Assembly (NCBI RefSeq): GCF_030705415.1 | Contig: NZ_JAUZED010000025.1 | Location: forward strand, 1 to 37,176 | Length of the DNA: 37,176 bases | Direction of reading: 5' to 3' | From: Curtobacterium sp. A7_M15 | Lineage (GTDB): Bacteria; Actinomycetota; Actinomycetes; Actinomycetales; Microbacteriaceae | Part shown: positions 1 through 8,850 of the stretch, one piece after another | How the letters are laid out: each line of letters starts with the position of its first letter | Position numbering within the stretch: the stretch's first letter is position 1 | Notes under the pieces: model-generated | Told to the model about the DNA's origin: nothing | Database searches by the model: none | The model's input: only the letters and a program-made list of their open reading frames with translations | Program-made: the position numbers and the translations under genes

Positions 1-110
1 CGGGGCGGGCGTGGGCGGCGGCGGGGTGCGCGGCGTGGGCGGGTGTGCTGCGTGGCGGCGTGCGGCGTTGGCCTGCGCGGCGTGGGCGGCGTGGGCGGGG
101 TGCGGACTCG
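1..110. other. GC-rich stretch with no recognisable gene
   Basis: This stretch consists of repeated short words such as GGCGTGGGCGG and GCGTGCGGCG. Open frames cross it on the plus strand, but their translations are low-complexity Ala/Gly/Arg/Val and continue as antisense of pstB and pstA, so they are not convincing genes. It could be the edge of a neighbouring intergenic region or the decayed end of a gene outside the window. I cannot assign a function. Confidence 0.4.
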
Positions 111-392
111 GAACGACGTCCTCGCTGTCGTACGACGACCACGTCGTCGCTCTCCCGCGCGCGCAACAGCCCGCGTCCGCAACGAACGACATCCTCGTCG
201 TCGTACGACGACCGCAGTGTCGTCACCCCGCGCCCGCGCCACCCCGCGCCCGCAATATGCCGCGCCCGCGAGAGTCTGCGAATGCAACACCCCGCGCCCG
301 CAACAGCCCGCGCCCGCAACGAACGACGTCCCCGATGTCGTACGACGACCGCCTCGTCGCTGCACCGCGCCCGCAACACCCCGCGCCCGCCA
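111..392. repeat. Composite intergenic repeat array (GTCGTACGAC hairpins plus GC-rich 15/16-mers)
   Basis: Three imperfect copies of a block of about 58 bp begin with GAACGAC at 111, 184 and 321. Each holds the palindrome GTCGTACGAC, at 127-136, 200-209 and 337-346. A fourth related core, GTCGTGCGAC at 410-419, lies in the pstB terminator. Core spacings are 73, 137 and 73 bp. Between the cores are many copies of a 15-16 base word close to CCCCGCGCCCGCAACA; the longer 137-bp spacer simply holds more of them. The blocks look like degenerate copies of the terminator hairpin that follows. The array lies downstream of pstB and has no coding potential that I trust. Confidence 0.65.
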
Positions 393-436
393 GGAACGAC
401 AAGACCGACGTCGTGCGACGTCGGTCTTGTCGTTCC
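393..436 (-). terminator. Terminator hairpin after pstB
   Basis: A 21-bp perfect inverted repeat (393-413 against 416-436) has only TG between the arms. It lies 25 bases past the pstB stop on the minus strand. There is no T-tract on either side, so termination, if that is the role, would rely on the stem. The sequence is nearly symmetrical and could also stop transcripts arriving from the left. Confidence 0.7.
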
Positions 437-460
437 TGCTCCGCGCGCGGCGGACGTCGA

Positions 461-1240
461 TCACCCGAAGCGGCCGGAGACGTAGTCCTCGGTGGCCTGC
501 ACGGACGGGTTGGAGAACATCGTGGCGGTGTCGTCGAACTCGATGAGCTTGCCCGGTGCGCCGGTGCCGGCGATGTTGAAGAACGCGGTCTTGTCGGACA
601 CGCGCGAGGCCTGCTGCATGTTGTGGGTCACGATCACGATCGTGTACTCCTTCTTGAGCTCCTCGATGAGGTCCTCGATCGCGAGGGTCGAGATCGGGTC
701 GAGCGCGGAGCACGGCTCGTCCATGAGCAGCACGTCCGGCTGCACGGCGATCGCCCGGGCGATGCAGAGCCGCTGCTGCTGCCCGCCGGACAGACCCATG
801 CCGGGCTTGTCGAGGCGGTCCTTGACCTCGTTCCAGAGGTTCGCGCCCTGCAGGGAGCGCTCGACGATGTCGTCGGACTCCGAGCGGGACAGGCGCTTGT
901 TGTTGAGCTTCACCCCGGCGAGGACGTTGTCCTTGATCGACATCGTCGGGAACGGGTTCGGCCGCTGGAAGACCATGCCGACCTGGCGGCGGACGAGGAC
1001 CGGGTCGACGCCGGCACCGTAGAGGTCGTCGCCGTCGATCTTGACGGAGCCCTCGACGTAGGCGCCGGGGATGACCTCGTGCATGCGGTTGAGGGTGCGG
1101 AGGAAGGTGGACTTGCCGCACCCGGACGGGCCGATGAAGGCGGTGACGGTGCGGGGCTCGATCGTCATGTCGACGCCCTCGACCGCCTTGAACTTCGAGT
1201 AGTAGACGTTGAGGCCGTCGACCTCGATGCGCTTGGACAC
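461..1240 (-). CDS. pstB: Phosphate ABC transporter ATP-binding protein PstB
   Basis: This is the cytoplasmic ATPase of the high-affinity phosphate importer PstSCAB; it powers uptake through PstC and PstA. The 259-residue product has Walker [10 protein letters not shown] at about 37-45, a Q-loop in [12 protein letters not shown], the signature LSGGQQQR and Walker [14 protein letters not shown] followed by the H-loop VTHNM. Length and motifs are normal for the family. The start is GTG at 1240, with a GGAAGG ribosome-binding site about 8 bases upstream. It is the last gene of the minus-strand series pstS-pstC-pstA-pstB, 18 bases after pstA, and is followed by a strong hairpin. Expression should follow the PHO-box promoter of pstS. 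Confidence 0.97.
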   Translation of the reverse strand: MSKRIEVDGLNVYYSKFKAVEGVDMTIEPRTVTAFIGPSGCGKSTFLRTLNRMHEVIPGAYVEGSVKIDGDDLYGAGVDPVLVRRQVGMVFQRPNPFPTMSIKDNVLAGVKLNNKRLSRSESDDIVERSLQGANLWNEVKDRLDKPGMGLSGGQQQRLCIARAIAVQPDVLLMDEPCSALDPISTLAIEDLIEELKKEYTIVIVTHNMQQASRVSDKTAFFNIAGTGAPGKLIEFDDTATMFSNPSVQATEDYVSGRFG

Positions 1241-1258
1241 AGTGGACCTTCCGGGGTA

Positions 1259-2344
1259 CTAGCGGCTGAGCTTGGGGGCGAAGAGACGGGTGATGAACCG
1301 GGCGAGCAGGTTCAGCAGCATCACGATGAGGATGAGCAGGAGCGCTGCCGTCCACGCCCGGTCGACGAACGGGACCGGGTTGGCGCCCTGCTGCGAGTAC
1401 TGGGTGTACGCGAACACGGGCAGGGTCATCATCGGGTTCTTGAACAGGTCGTAGTTCATGCTCGCGGTGAACCCGGCGGTGACCAGCAGCGGGGCGGTCT
1501 CGCCGATGACGCGGGCGATCGAGAGCATGACGCCGGTGGTGATGCCGGCGAGTGACGTGGGCAGCACCACCTTGAGGATCGTCAGGTACTTCGGGACGCC
1601 GAGGGCGTACGAGGCCTCGCGGAGCTCCATCGGCACGATCTTCAGGACCTCTTCGGTGGAGCGCACGACGATCGGGATCATCAGGACGCTCAGCGCCACC
1701 GACCCGACCAGGCCGAAGCGGGCACCCGGGCCGAGGAACAGCGCGAAGAGCGAGTACGCGAAGAGGCCGGCGACGATCGACGGGATGCCCGTCATGACGT
1801 CGACGAAGAACGTGATGCCCTTCGCGAGGGCGCCGGTGCCGTACTCGACGAGGTAGATCGACGTGAGCAGGCCGATCGGCACCGAGATGAGTGCCGCGAA
1901 CAGCGTGATCTCGAGCGTGCCGATGAGGGCGTGCAGCGCGCCGCCGCCCTCGGAGATCACACCGCGCATCGAGTACGAGAAGAACTCGACGTCGAAGCGG
2001 GCGAGGCCGTCCGCGAGCACCGTGTAGAGCAGGGAGACGAGCGGCAGCACCGCGATCACGAACGCCGTGACGACGAGCGAGGTGACGAGCCGGTCGACGG
2101 CCTTCCGACCGCCCTCGACGATGCGCGACACGACGACGATGAGGACGTCGAACAGGACCGTTCCGAGGAAGAGTGCCGCGACGACGTTGAAGTCCTTGAC
2201 CGAGCCGCCGGCGTTGAGCAGGGCGAACACGAGGATCAGCGCGACCCAGGAGCCGACGAGGAGCAGCCACGGCACGGACTTGTGGAGCTTGCCGTTGGCG
2301 TAGACGTTGCCGGCGACGCCGGACTGACGGATGGCGAGGGACAT
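1259..2344 (-). CDS. pstA: Phosphate ABC transporter permease PstA
   Basis: This is one of the two membrane permeases of the phosphate importer. The 361-residue protein has hydrophobic segments at about 27-45, 53-72 and 88-112, then a typical ABC permease block with the loop ELREASYALGVPKYLTI that contacts the PstB ATPase (EAA motif). It has an N-terminal extension with two extra membrane segments compared with the Escherichia coli protein, as in many actinobacteria. The ATG at 2344 follows the pstC stop by 13 bases, and a GAGAGG site lies in that gap, so the two are probably translated from one mRNA. Confidence 0.96.
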   Translation of the reverse strand: MSLAIRQSGVAGNVYANGKLHKSVPWLLLVGSWVALILVFALLNAGGSVKDFNVVAALFLGTVLFDVLIVVVSRIVEGGRKAVDRLVTSLVVTAFVIAVLPLVSLLYTVLADGLARFDVEFFSYSMRGVISEGGGALHALIGTLEITLFAALISVPIGLLTSIYLVEYGTGALAKGITFFVDVMTGIPSIVAGLFAYSLFALFLGPGARFGLVGSVALSVLMIPIVVRSTEEVLKIVPMELREASYALGVPKYLTILKVVLPTSLAGITTGVMLSIARVIGETAPLLVTAGFTASMNYDLFKNPMMTLPVFAYTQYSQQGANPVPFVDRAWTAALLLILIVMLLNLLARFITRLFAPKLSR

Positions 2345-2357
2345 CGGGTCGTACCTC

Positions 2358-3305
2358 TCAGCTCACTCGCTTGCGGACGATGTACCGCGCGAGCATGTTG
2401 ATGACCAGGGTGATGACGAAGAGGATCAGACCCGACGCGATGAGCGCGTTCAGGGCCGTGCCGGACGCCTCGGCGAACTGCAGGGCGATGTTGGCCGCGA
2501 TCGTCGAGGGGTTCAGCGAGGTGAGCATCTGGAAGGTGACGTTCGTCGACACCGACAGCACCAGGGCGATCGCCATCGTCTCGCCGAGCGCGCGACCGAG
2601 GCCGAGCATGATCGCGGACACGATGCCGGACTTCGCGAACGGCAGCACGGACAGGCGGATCATCTCCCACCGCGTCGCGCCGAGCGCCAGCGCTGCCTCT
2701 TCGTTGAGGCGCGGGGCCTGCAGGAAGATCTCCCGCATGACGGCGGTCATGATCGGGATGGCCATGACGGCGAGGACGATCGAGGCGGTGAGGATCGTGC
2801 GGCCCGTGCCGGAGACCTGGCCGGAGAACAGCGGGATCCAGCCGAAGTAGGTGTTCAGGAAGGCGTAGAAGGGCTTCACGAACGGCGCCAGCACCACGAT
2901 GCCCCAGAGCCCGTAGACGACCGACGGCACCGCGGCCAGCAGGTCGATCACGTAGCCGAGCACCGGCGAGATCCGACGCGGCGCGTAGTGCGAGATGAAG
3001 AGCGCGATCCCGAGCGAGAGCGGCACGGCGATCACGAGCGCGATGAGCGCGGACCAGACGGTGCCGAAGACGAGCGGGCCGACGTAGTCCCAGAAGTTGC
3101 TCGCGCTGTTCGGCAGTTCCCCGACCTTGGCGGAGAACGCCGGGATGCTCTGCCAGACCAGGAAGGCGGCGACGAGCACGAGCACGAAGAGGATGAGGCC
3201 GCCGGCGATGACCGAGGCGGCGGAGAAGACGCGGTCGCCGACGCGGACCACGGGCTTCGGCTTGGGGGTGACGGGGGCCACTGGCTGGGCCGGTGCGGTC
3301 GTCAT
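2358..3305 (-). CDS. pstC: Phosphate ABC transporter permease PstC
   Basis: This is the second membrane permease of the phosphate importer and the partner of PstA. The 315-residue product begins with a short Pro/Lys-rich cytoplasmic tail (about 1-24), followed by a first membrane helix at about 32-54 and a binding-protein-dependent transport domain with the EAA-type loop EEAALALGATRWEMI. The ATG at 3305 is preceded by AGGAG at good spacing. About 145 bases separate it from pstS, and this gap holds a strong hairpin that may lower expression of the permease and ATPase genes relative to the binding protein. Confidence 0.96.
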   Translation of the reverse strand: MTTAPAQPVAPVTPKPKPVVRVGDRVFSAASVIAGGLILFVLVLVAAFLVWQSIPAFSAKVGELPNSASNFWDYVGPLVFGTVWSALIALVIAVPLSLGIALFISHYAPRRISPVLGYVIDLLAAVPSVVYGLWGIVVLAPFVKPFYAFLNTYFGWIPLFSGQVSGTGRTILTASIVLAVMAIPIMTAVMREIFLQAPRLNEEAALALGATRWEMIRLSVLPFAKSGIVSAIMLGLGRALGETMAIALVLSVSTNVTFQMLTSLNPSTIAANIALQFAEASGTALNALIASGLILFVITLVINMLARYIVRKRVS

Positions 3306-3400
3306 CAGACTCCTGTCGGAGGAACGCCGGGGGAGGCGACGGGTTGGGGTGTCCGGTGGTGCGGGGCCCGCCCGACACGGACGTGCCGGGACGGGCGAGG

Positions 3401-3440
3401 GCCCGGACGCCGGTCAGGTGGGTGGGACCGGCGTCCGGGC
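3401..3440 (-). terminator. Intra-operon hairpin between pstS and pstC
   Basis: A perfect 15-bp inverted repeat (3401-3415 against 3426-3440) with a 10-base loop starts 10 bases after the pstS stop. It has no T-tract. It is best read as a partial terminator or an mRNA 3' stabiliser that allows more pstS than pstCAB transcript, which is a common need for periplasmic or lipoprotein binding components. Confidence 0.65.
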
Positions 3441-3450
3441 GCTCAGGGTC

Positions 3451-4560
3451 TTACTTGATCGAGGCGACGGCCTTCGCTGCCTTCTCGGCGAGGTCGGTCG
3501 AGAGGGCGGCCGACTTGGCTTCCTTCGCGGCCGCGTCCTGCGCGTCCTTCGAGACGACGTAGTCGAGGTAGCCCTTCACGAGCTTGCCCTTGTCGGCGTC
3601 CTTGTACTCCTGGCAGGCGATCGCGTAGGAGACGAGCACGAGCGGCCAGGCGTTCTCGGCCGTGTCGGTGCGGTTGATGTCGATCGCGAGGTCGTTCTCC
3701 GCGCGGCCCGAGACGGTCTCGGAGTCGGCGACGACCTTGGCAGCACCCTCGGCGGAGATCTCGGTGGCCTTGTCGCCGACCATGAGCTTCGCCTTGTCGA
3801 GGTCACCGGCGCCGGAGTCGTCGATGTAGGTGATGGCGTTCGAGGCGCTGGCCATGGCCGAGGCGACACCCGACGTGCCCTTCGCGCTGTCGCCGACCTG
3901 GTACGGGAAGGTCTGGCTGGGGGCCTCGGTCCAGACGTCCTTGGCGTTCGCCGAGACGTACTCCGAGAAGTTCTGCGTGGTGCCCGAGTCATCGGAGCGG
4001 TGCACGACCGTGATGTTCGCGTCCGGCAGGGTCGCGTCCTTGTTCAGGTCGGCGATCTGCGAGTCGTTCCACTTCGTGATCTTGCCCGAGAAGATGCCCG
4101 CGATGGTCTTCGCGTCGAGCGTGAGGTCCTTGACGCCGTCGACCTTGTAGGCGATGGCGATCGGGGAGATGTAGACGGGGATGTCGATGGCCTTGGAGTC
4201 CGCGGCGCAGAGGGCGAACGAGCCCGCGAGCTCCTCGTCCTTCAGCGCGGCGTCGGAGCCGGCGAAGTCCGCGGCACCCGAGATGAAGTTCTTGCGGCCG
4301 GCGCCCGAACCGTCCGGCGAGTAGTTGACCGTCACGCCGGATGCGACGTTCTGGAAACCAGCGGCCCAGGTGGCCTCGGCGGTCTGCTGGGCGGACGAAC
4401 CCGAGCCGGTCAGCGTGCCCGAGAGCTTCGAGTAGTCGGTACCGGAGCTCGAGCTGGACGAGGGCGTGTTGCCCGCGTCCTCGTTCGCCGCGCACGAGGA
4501 GAGCACGACCGCGCCGGCGATCGCGATTGCCGCGACCGTACCGATTCGCTTGATGTTCAC
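3451..4560 (-). CDS. pstS: Phosphate-binding lipoprotein PstS
   Basis: This is the extracellular phosphate-binding component of PstSCAB. The start is set at GTG 4560, which gives a clean lipoprotein signal: NIKR, a hydrophobic run, then the lipobox LSSC with the lipidated Cys at residue 23. A purine-rich site (GAAGGGA) lies just upstream. The mature part has a Ser/Thr-rich linker, then family hallmarks: TLTGSGSSAQ near the N-terminus, DGSGAGRKNFISG for phosphate contacts, and HRSDDSGTTQNFSEY in the middle. The product is 369 residues, normal for actinobacterial PstS. The reading frame extends further upstream to 4662, but that part runs into the PHO-box promoter and has no ribosome-binding site. 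It is the first gene of the pst operon. Confidence 0.95.
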   Translation of the reverse strand: MNIKRIGTVAAIAIAGAVVLSSCAANEDAGNTPSSSSSSGTDYSKLSGTLTGSGSSAQQTAEATWAAGFQNVASGVTVNYSPDGSGAGRKNFISGAADFAGSDAALKDEELAGSFALCAADSKAIDIPVYISPIAIAYKVDGVKDLTLDAKTIAGIFSGKITKWNDSQIADLNKDATLPDANITVVHRSDDSGTTQNFSEYVSANAKDVWTEAPSQTFPYQVGDSAKGTSGVASAMASASNAITYIDDSGAGDLDKAKLMVGDKATEISAEGAAKVVADSETVSGRAENDLAIDINRTDTAENAWPLVLVSYAIACQEYKDADKGKLVKGYLDYVVSKDAQDAAAKEAKSAALSTDLAEKAAKAVASIK

Positions 4561-4632
4561 AGGGGTCCCTTCGGGAATGTCAGTGCAGGTGGGACCGCTG
4601 CGGTCCCGCGGGCCGGTGCTGACCCGGGAGCG

Positions 4633-4687
4633 ACTGTAGGGACGCGAGGTGACGGGGATCACCCGCCCCGGTGAACGGGAGGTGAAC
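4633..4687 (-). promoter_or_regulatory. pstS promoter with PHO box
   Basis: Read on the minus strand, two GTTCACC words lie exactly 11 bases apart (complement GGTGAAC at 4670-4676 and 4681-4687). This is the direct-repeat layout known for PhoP/RegX3 PHO boxes in actinobacteria. A TACAGT box (4633-4638) fits a -10 about 27 bases downstream, so the PHO box overlies the -35 region, as expected for an activator that replaces a poor -35. The start point would be near 4625, giving a leader of about 65 bases before pstS. Confidence 0.8.
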
Positions 4688-4783
4688 GAGGGATGGTCCT
4701 GGGCGACGCGCCGGACGTCGGAGCGCGCGCAGGTGCAGGATCAGGAACAGCGCGCCGAGAACGGGCGCATGCGTGCGCATGCA

Positions 4784-4810
4784 CCGAGCGGGCCTGGAGG
4801 CGCGGCTCGG
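4784..4810 (-). terminator. Probable terminator after the Nudix gene
   Basis: CCGAGC at 4784-4789 pairs with GCTCGG at 4805-4810, with additional inner pairing between GGCCT and AGGC. It starts 15 bases past the stop of the Nudix gene and would isolate the ppk/Nudix transcript from the pstS promoter. There is no T-tract. Confidence 0.45.
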
Positions 4811-4824
4811 CTCCGGCGTTCGAC

Positions 4825-5772
4825 CTACGCCGAGACGGGGTTGCGGTGCGTCTCGACGGCCACCAGTCGGTCGCCGGCGATGTGCATCACCGAGAAGTCG
4901 CCGACCGAGAGCATGGCGGCCCGACGGAGGTCGAACCGGCCGGACTCGTCGGCCGTCGCGGTCGCGATGCGGGCGATGATGTCCGGCAACACGGGCCCGT
5001 GCGAGCACAGGACGGTGGTCTTCGCCTTGTGCAGGCGCTTCTGCACGACGCCCTTGACGTCGGCGGCGCCGCGGTCGTGGGCGTCCTGGCTGATGTCCGG
5101 CGTGCTCGAGACCCCGAGGTGCGTCCGGTCGGAGAGCGGCTCGACCGTCGCGAGGCACCGGGCCGCGGTGCTGCTGACGATCTTCTTCGGGCCGAAGGCG
5201 GCCACGGGAGAGGCGACGGACTTCGCCTGCGACCGGCCGACCGGCAGGAGCGGGCGGGTGGCGTCCGGCCCGTTCCAGTCGGACCCGGGGACCGTCTTCG
5301 CGTGCCGGAGGGCGATGAGGGCGAAGGTGCGGTGCTCCCCGGCGGCCACACGGTCGGCGAACCGGTCGAGGATCGCGACGTCGCGGTCGTACGTCAGCCG
5401 GTGCCGGGCGTCGTCGAGGGTGACCCACTCGACGGACGCGACCTCGTCGTTGGGGCGGAACTTCCCGGCACGCTCGTACTCCTTCGAGGAGACCCGGGCG
5501 GACCAGTAGTGCACCACCTTGTCGCGGCCGCTCGGCAGGACGTACTCGGCCGTGCCCAGGGGGGCGCCGAGGTGCACGCGGTAACCGGTCTCCTCGTCGA
5601 TCTCGCGCACGGCGGTCGTCGGGACGCTCTCACCCGGGTCGACCTTGCCCTTGGGGAACGAGACGTCCTTGTGGTGGTCGCGGTGGATGAGCAGCACGAG
5701 CGGGACGCCGTCGCGTTCACGCCAGACGACCGCACCCGCGGCGACGACCGGCCCGGTGGAGCCGCCGCTCAC
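4825..5772 (-). CDS. Nudix hydrolase fused to a histidine phosphatase (MutT1 type)
   Basis: This 315-residue two-domain protein resembles mycobacterial MutT1, which cleans oxidised nucleotides and dinucleoside polyphosphates. The N-terminal Nudix domain (about 8-135) has the complete Nudix box at residues 42-64 (GKVDPGES then REIDEETGY). The C-terminal domain (about 148-315) starts with ALRHAKT, the phosphohistidine motif of SixA-like phosphatases (RHA instead of the usual RHG), and carries a second conserved His in [10 protein letters not shown]. The GTG start at 5772 overlaps the ppk stop by four bases (GTGA), so the two are translationally coupled. Coupling to polyphosphate kinase suggests linked phosphate or nucleotide homeostasis; the exact substrate cannot be told from sequence. 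Confidence 0.9.
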   Translation of the reverse strand: MSGGSTGPVVAAGAVVWRERDGVPLVLLIHRDHHKDVSFPKGKVDPGESVPTTAVREIDEETGYRVHLGAPLGTAEYVLPSGRDKVVHYWSARVSSKEYERAGKFRPNDEVASVEWVTLDDARHRLTYDRDVAILDRFADRVAAGEHRTFALIALRHAKTVPGSDWNGPDATRPLLPVGRSQAKSVASPVAAFGPKKIVSSTAARCLATVEPLSDRTHLGVSSTPDISQDAHDRGAADVKGVVQKRLHKAKTTVLCSHGPVLPDIIARIATATADESGRFDLRRAAMLSVGDFSVMHIAGDRLVAVETHRNPVSA

Positions 5773-7934
5773 CGAGTGGAGCGCTTCCGCGCCGAGATCT
5801 TCCGCATGAGGACATTCTGCACGTCATCGAGCGGTCGGCCGTCGTCGTCCGTCGAGTGGCGCGTCCACTCACCGTCCGACTCGAGGTGCCACGAGCTCGT
5901 CGTGTCCGCCATCGCGAGGTCGAACATCTCGTGGATCTCGTTCACGTGGCCCGGGTCGGACAGTCGCACGAGCGCTTCGACGCGGCGGTCCAGGTTGCGG
6001 TGCATCATGTCCGCCGAGCCGATGAAGACCGCGGGGTCGCCGTCGTTGTGGAACGCGAACGCCCGGGAGTGCTCCAGGTACCGGCCGACGACGCTCCGCA
6101 CCCGGATGGTGTCGCTGACGCCTTCCATGCCGGGCTTGAGCGAGCAGATGCCGCGGACCCAGACGTCGACCGGCACGCCGGCCTGGCTCGCCAGGTACAG
6201 CGCGTCGATGATCTGCTCGTCGACCATCGAGTTGACCTTGATGCGGATCCCGGAGGGCTTGCCGGCACGGGCGTTGTCCGCCTCGGTCTGGATGCGCTTG
6301 AGCAGGCCCTTCCGCAGGTGCAGCGGCGCGACGAGCAGACGCTTGAACTTCTTCTCGATCGCGTACCCGGACAGCTCGTTGAACAGGCGCGTGAGGTCCT
6401 TGCCCACGGTGTCGTCCGACGTGAACAGGCCCATGTCCTCGTAGATGCGCGAGGTCTTCGGGTTGTAGTTGCCCGTGCCGATGTGGCTGTAGTGCTTGAG
6501 CGTGCCGCCTTCCTGCCGGATGACGAGCACGAGCTTCGAGTGGGTCTTCAGCCCGACCAGGCCGTAGACGACGTGCACGCCGGCCTTCTCGAGCTTGCGG
6601 GCCCACGTGATGTTGTTCTGCTCGTCGAAGCGCGCCTTGATCTCGACGAGCGCGAGCACCTGCTTCCCCGCGGCGGCGGCGTCGATGAGCGCCTCGACGA
6701 TGGGGCTGTCGCCCGAGGTGCGGTAGAGCGTCTGCTTGATCGCGAGCACGTTCGGGTCGGCTGCGGCCTGCTCGAGGAACGCCTGCACACTCGTCGCGAA
6801 GGACTCGTACGGGTGGTGCACGAGGACGTCCTTCGCCGCGATCGCGCGGAAGAGGTCCGGCTTCGTGTTCGGTTCGCCCGGCTGGAACTGCACCGGGGTC
6901 GTCGGCACGTGCTTCGGGTAGTGCAGGTCAGGCCGGCTGATCTTGGCGATCTCGAACAGACCGCCGAGGTCGAGCGGCGACGGCAGGCGGAAGACCTCTT
7001 GCTCGGTGATGTCGAGCTCGCGCACGAGCAGGTCGAGCGTCACCGGGTCCATGTCCTCGGTGATCTCGAGGCGGATGGGCGGCCCGAACCGGCGACGGAG
7101 CAGCTCACGCTCGAGGGCCTGGATGAGGTTCTCGGCCTCGTCCTCCTCGATCTCGACGTCCTCGTTGCGGGTGACCCGGAACACGTGGTGCTCGAGTACC
7201 TCCATCCCCGGGAAGAGGTCGTCGAGGTGGTTCGCGATGAGGTCTTCGAGCGGGATGAAGCGGAGCAGCCCGGAGTCGTCGTCCGGCAGCTTGATGAACC
7301 GCGAGAAGTTCTGCGGCACCTTGAGGCGGGCGAACTCCTGTCGCTGCGACTTCGGGTTGCGGACGCGCACCGCGAGGTTGAGCGACAGCCCCGAGATGTA
7401 CGGGAAGGGGTGCGCCGGGTCGACCGCGAGCGGCATGAGCACCGGGAAGATCTGCTCGTTGAAGTACTCGCGCATCCGGAGTCGGTCGGCCTCGTCCAGG
7501 TCGGACCAGTGCTCGATGTGGATGCCGGCGGCGTCGAGGTCCGGCTTGAGCGACCCGATGAACGCCTGTGCGTGCCGGTCCTGCAGCTCGTGCGCCTTCG
7601 TCGCGATGTCCCGCAGCACGTCGCTCGGCGCCCGACCGACGTTGGTCGGCACGGCGATGCCGGTGTCGATGCGGCGCTTCAGGCCGGCGACCCGGACCAT
7701 GAAGAACTCGTCGAGGTTGGACGCGAAGATCGCCAGGAAGTTCGCCCGCTCGAGCAGCGGCTGCGTGCGGTCCTCGCCGAGTTCGAGCACGCGCTGGTTG
7801 AACCGGAGCCAGCTGAGCTCACGGTCGAAGTAGCGGTCGGTGGGCAGCGATTCGTGCTCGATCTCGACGACCTCGTCGAAGTCGTCGAGGTCCGGTGCGA
7901 CGGAGTCGCCGTCGAGCTGCGGTTCGGTGTCCAT
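5769..7934 (-). CDS. ppk: Polyphosphate kinase 1
   Basis: Ppk1 reversibly transfers the gamma-phosphate of ATP to inorganic polyphosphate. The product of about 721 residues has the N-terminal domain signature [15 protein letters not shown] and [14 protein letters not shown], and the C-terminal phospholipase D-like core with [11 protein letters not shown], holding the phosphorylated His, and [11 protein letters not shown]. An acidic tail of about 30 residues precedes the family domain. I chose ATG at 7934 because AGGA lies 8-9 bases upstream; a GTG two codons further out (7940) is possible but its spacing is poor. It overlaps the Nudix gene. The gap to mshD holds a PHO-box-like repeat, so phosphate control is likely. 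Confidence 0.96.
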   Translation of the reverse strand: MDTEPQLDGDSVAPDLDDFDEVVEIEHESLPTDRYFDRELSWLRFNQRVLELGEDRTQPLLERANFLAIFASNLDEFFMVRVAGLKRRIDTGIAVPTNVGRAPSDVLRDIATKAHELQDRHAQAFIGSLKPDLDAAGIHIEHWSDLDEADRLRMREYFNEQIFPVLMPLAVDPAHPFPYISGLSLNLAVRVRNPKSQRQEFARLKVPQNFSRFIKLPDDDSGLLRFIPLEDLIANHLDDLFPGMEVLEHHVFRVTRNEDVEIEEDEAENLIQALERELLRRRFGPPIRLEITEDMDPVTLDLLVRELDITEQEVFRLPSPLDLGGLFEIAKISRPDLHYPKHVPTTPVQFQPGEPNTKPDLFRAIAAKDVLVHHPYESFATSVQAFLEQAAADPNVLAIKQTLYRTSGDSPIVEALIDAAAAGKQVLALVEIKARFDEQNNITWARKLEKAGVHVVYGLVGLKTHSKLVLVIRQEGGTLKHYSHIGTGNYNPKTSRIYEDMGLFTSDDTVGKDLTRLFNELSGYAIEKKFKRLLVAPLHLRKGLLKRIQTEADNARAGKPSGIRIKVNSMVDEQIIDALYLASQAGVPVDVWVRGICSLKPGMEGVSDTIRVRSVVGRYLEHSRAFAFHNDGDPAVFIGSADMMHRNLDRRVEALVRLSDPGHVNEIHEMFDLAMADTTSSWHLESDGEWTRHSTDDDGRPLDDVQNVLMRKISARKRSTR

Positions 7935-7976
7935 GCCCACATCCTGCCACCCGACCCCTGCGCCGGGAGGGCAGCA

Positions 7977-8005
7977 CGTGGACGCTGGGGAAACGGGCGC
8001 TGAAC
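7977..8005 (-). promoter_or_regulatory. Candidate PHO box upstream of ppk
   Basis: On the minus strand GTTCAGC, GTTTCCC and GTCCACG follow one another at exactly 11-base steps (complements at 7999-8005, 7988-7994 and 7977-7983). The first unit fits the GTTCACC consensus well and the others less so. It lies 43-71 bases upstream of the ppk start. The period and orientation match the pstS PHO box, but this site is degenerate. Confidence 0.45.
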
Positions 8006-8025
8006 GACCCTGCTGTGGAGGAGGT

Positions 8026-8850
8026 TCAGCCGGCCGCGTACTGCACGTCGATCGCGTGCTGCACGAACCCGGACCGGCGGTAGAGGGCCAGCGCCGGTGC
8101 GTTGTCGCCCTCGACGTAGAGCGCCGCGGCGGCGAGGCCCCTGCCGGTCAGGTGCGCCGTCCCAGCCCGCATCAGGACGCCGCCGAGCCCCCGGCCCTGC
8201 AGGTCGGGTCGTACGGCGACGGCGTAGAACTCGCCGGTGTCGCCCTCGACCTTGAGCCAGCACGACCCGGCCAGGTCGCCGGGGTCGTCGCGGAGCAGGA
8301 GCAGGTCGTCGCCGGAGAACCAGTCGTCGGACTCACGGGCGCGCAGGTCGTCGAGCGTCATCCGGCCCTGCTCCGGGTGGTGTGCGAACGCGGCGGCGTT
8401 GAGGGCCAGCCAGTCGGCCTCGTCGCCGGGGTCGCCCGTCCGGAAGGACGACAGGGAGAAGCCGGCCGGCACCGCGGGGTCGGGGGCGACGGACGCGATC
8501 GGTGCGCGGAGCTGCAGGAGCGTGCGGACCGTCCTCCAGCCGAAGCGCGACGCGAGCGCCCGGGCAGCGGGGTGGTCCCCGTGTGCCCACGCGAGTCGCG
8601 GCACCCCGTCGGACCCGGCCGCGCGTGCGGCCCCGCCGCCCGGGGTGAGTGCCTGCGTCACGAGGGCGGTCCCGAGGCCGCGGCCCCGCGCCTCCTGGGC
8701 GACCACGACCTCCAGCTCGCCGTCCCGGACCACGGCGACCCCGCGCTCGTCGCCGAGCACCGTCGCGCGACCGGCGCGCACGTCGACCAGGGTCTGGTCG
8801 GAGAACGGTGGTGCCTCGTCGGCGACGACGAAGCGGGACAGGTCGACCAC
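8026..8850 (-). CDS. mshD: Mycothiol synthase (MshD)
   Basis: MshD acetylates Cys-GlcN-Ins with acetyl-CoA in the last step of mycothiol synthesis, the main low-molecular-weight thiol of actinobacteria. The 274-residue protein consists of two GNAT domains in tandem, about 1-125 and 130-274. The C-terminal one is active in this family and shows the acetyl-CoA loop [15 protein letters not shown] and [10 protein letters not shown]. Start: GTG at 8850, whose G is shared with the TAG stop of the upstream regulator, so the two are coupled. Reading the frame further upstream only gives antisense-like sequence within the regulator. The same glnR-mshD pairing occurs in mycobacteria. Confidence 0.93.
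   Translation of the reverse strand: MVDLSRFVVADEAPPFSDQTLVDVRAGRATVLGDERGVAVVRDGELEVVVAQEARGRGLGTALVTQALTPGGGAARAAGSDGVPRLAWAHGDHPAARALASRFGWRTVRTLLQLRAPIASVAPDPAVPAGFSLSSFRTGDPGDEADWLALNAAAFAHHPEQGRMTLDDLRARESDDWFSGDDLLLLRDDPGDLAGSCWLKVEGDTGEFYAVAVRPDLQGRGLGGVLMRAGTAHLTGRGLAAAALYVEGDNAPALALYRRSGFVQHAIDVQYAAG

Noticed and set aside
11-1555. Long plus-strand open frame of 514 codons at the left end
   Set aside because: It is antisense to pstB and part of pstA, has low-complexity composition at its start and shows no family resemblance; long empty frames are expected at this GC content.
3097-4674. 525-codon plus-strand frame over pstS
   Set aside because: It is the antisense of pstS with Val/Arg/Gly/Asp-rich shadow composition and no known motif.
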